A stretch of DNA of 64,000 bases from Erwinia_E haradaeae_H. GTDB lineage: Bacteria > Pseudomonadota > Gammaproteobacteria > Enterobacterales > Enterobacteriaceae. Location of the stretch: positions 434,001 through 498,000 of the forward strand of contig NZ_LR217705.1 of NCBI RefSeq assembly GCF_900698885.1. The letters are read 5' to 3'. Of this stretch, positions 62,415 to 64,000 are shown one piece after another (within the stretch, counting starts at the first letter, position 1; each line of letters starts with the position of its first letter). The translations under genes and the position numbers were made by a program. A model generated the notes under the pieces. The model had not been told where the DNA came from, did not search any database, and saw only the letters and a list, made by a program, of their open reading frames with translations.

Positions 62415-63879
62415 TCTAAAAAGTATCCTATGTAAGATTTAAAAAGATTTAAAATAATTTTTATTATGTAAGAAAATGATTTCCAAAAATATATTATAAT
62501 AAAAAATATATTTTGAATATCAAGTAATTCATTTAAGGTCTATATCACATGATTGAGTATTTTGCTTATAAATTTACATTTTAAAATATGCTTGATGGAA
62601 ATATAACTTATACTTATATTTTTTCATTAATATATGAAACAAATTTGTATAATATTGCTAATTTTAATATTTTTCTAGGTAATTTTCTAAGTTATATCAG
62701 TATATCACTGGTCGTATAATACAAGATATATGAAAGTTATTTATAAAATATGAAATGAATCCTAGATAAAGTTTTTAGCATTTTTTTAGATTATATTTAT
62801 AATCGACATTACGCTTAATTTGAGTTTGATAATACATCATACACATATAATAGAATTAGTGCTTAGTATTTAGATACGATTTTATAGATAGATTTTGTTT
62901 TGCAAGGTATTCTTAGTGCATATATACCAAATACGATTATGTTAATAAAGGTTTAACTATTTTATAATAAAAGCTTATAATTATTAACCTAGATTGATTG
63001 TAGTTTACTAAAGGCGTAAATTGATAACATGTAATGTTATCTAATAATATAGTATGTTATACGCCAAACTAGTTAAATTTTATTTTAAATATAGTTAGTA
63101 AAATAATTTTAATATATACGGTTTCCTAATATTTAGCTTTGTATTGTTAATATCAGTAATATCAGATTAGATGATCTCTAATTGTTGTTAGAGATTTAAG
63201 GATAAAAATTTTTATTATTTTTGTTGTTACCTTATCGTGAAATATATCAGATGAAGAGGTTTTATATGCCCATCTTTTTAAGATGAACATCGATATTATG
63301 TAAATTGTTTTTATTTGATATGTTTATAGTTTTATCAAGATTATAGAAATAATGATTTATTTTTATGATTATTAAGTGTATTTTAATTGGATGTTTCGAA
63401 TCAAAATTCTAGAATATCAGATTCAAATGATTCTGTATTTTAAATATTAAGAATATAATAAAATCTAATTTTTTTATTTAAGTGGCATTGTTTTTGTCTA
63501 TATGTGTTTTAGTAACAGTATGTGTTACGCACTTAGCTTTTATCTAAAATATGTATGTAGTTTTATAGATGCAGTATGTGATCGATATGTAATATGCTGT
63601 TCATAGCAGTGTTGCATCAATAACGAATGCTTGAAAGGCTTTCATAGAAAAAGCCATAAAAACTGTATGTTTTATAAACATAGAGTTATTGTATTACAAA
63701 TACTAAATTATATTGAGAGATTTTTTGAACATGAATTCATCTAATACTCTAGATATAGTTAATTGTTATACGTATATATTTTATACGTGTTCATTTTGTA
63801 AAATATTTTAAATCAAGAACTATATTTATTTCATAATATAGAAATATATACGTACTGTTTTGATTAATAATTAAGTTAT
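62415..63879. other. 1.5-kb spacer between dapF relic and fbaA
   Basis: xerC would be expected after dapF and mscS after fbaA on the minus strand; neither could be read. AT-rich, with no RNA gene or repeat supported. Confidence 0.45.
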
Positions 63880-64000
63880 TTATAGTACGTTGATAGAATT
63901 TACATCTTTAAATGTTTGCTCTAGTCTACTAATTACAGAAGTTTGTGAAGCACGTAACCATTTTCGTGGATCATAAAATTTTTTATTCGGTTGATCATTT
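63880..64000 (-). CDS. fbaA: Fructose-bisphosphate aldolase class II (C-terminal part)
   Basis: The last 40 codons run off the right edge. They read NDQPNKKFYDPRKWLRASQ and continue to the stop with TSVISRLEQTFKDVNSINVL. This is the characteristic C-terminus of the class II zinc aldolase FbaA (E. coli ends ...YYDPRVWLRAGQ...), which splits fructose-1,6-bisphosphate in glycolysis. Catalytic residues lie outside the window. With pyruvate dehydrogenase present, a glycolysis-to-acetyl-CoA route is likely kept. Confidence 0.93.
   Translation of the reverse strand, partial: NDQPNKKFYDPRKWLRASQTSVISRLEQTFKDVNSINVL

Noticed and set aside
1..64000. tRNA, rRNA, CRISPR or insertion sequence
   Set aside because: No cloverleaf-like GC-rich segment with a T-loop signature, no repeated spacer array, no transposase-like frame and no terminal inverted repeats were seen. 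A covariance search (tRNAscan-SE, Infernal) would be decisive.

Overview
The window comes from a strongly AT-rich gammaproteobacterial chromosome. Every recognisable protein reads as an Enterobacterales ortholog (E. coli/Serratia-like), and several gene clusters are the standard ones: prlC-rsmJ, leuS-lptE-holA, rpsU-dnaG-rpoD, aceE-aceF-lpd, ubiD-fre, hemC-hemD. Adding up the genes called here gives roughly 61% coding. The rest is long AT-rich non-coding DNA with decayed genes in it. No insertion sequence, phage gene, tRNA, rRNA or CRISPR array was seen. Retained housekeeping genes in a sea of decay fit an insect endosymbiont at an intermediate stage of genome reduction, such as a Serratia-symbiotica-like or Sodalis-like lineage. 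The genus is inference.

Layout. 1-6.5 kb: hldE (5' end cut by the window), prlC-rsmJ, orn. 7-15 kb: sohB, cca, rsmC and holD divergent, with a possible uppP relic after cca. 15-22 kb: topA, lpxM, dapE. 22.7-29.4 kb: leuS-lptE-holA operon (minus) and a ligA that stops before its BRCT domain. 31.7-39 kb: lon with a clear terminator, convergent with rpsU-dnaG-rpoD (minus). 39-44.7 kb: tsaD, folB, argS, trxB. 44.9-50.7 kb: aceE-aceF-lpd (minus), with a possible pdhR relic upstream. 52.3-54.5 kb: ubiD-fre. 57.7-59.4 kb: hemC-hemD (minus). 61.4-62.4 kb: a 44-codon lptM and a full-length dapF pseudogene. The right edge holds the 3' end of fbaA.

Functionally the genes cover replication (holA, holD, dnaG, ligA, topA), transcription (rpoD), translation and RNA maturation (leuS, argS, rpsU, cca, tsaD, rsmC, rsmJ, orn), protein quality control (lon, prlC, sohB), central metabolism (pyruvate dehydrogenase, fbaA), heme, ubiquinone and folate steps, and outer-membrane/LPS functions (hldE, lpxM, lptE, lptM). 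The cell therefore probably still builds a Gram-negative envelope.

The most notable observation is dapF. It can be read codon by codon over about 821 nt despite three frameshifts and many stops, and both catalytic cysteine codons are gone, while dapE is intact. Other signs of gene shrinkage are the loss of the ligA BRCT domain, loss of the HD motif in Cca, a two-lipoyl-domain AceF with a degraded second domain, and a miniature LptM. Some perfect palindromes (25-bp and 18-bp stems and a 44-bp AT palindrome) stand out from the decayed spacers.
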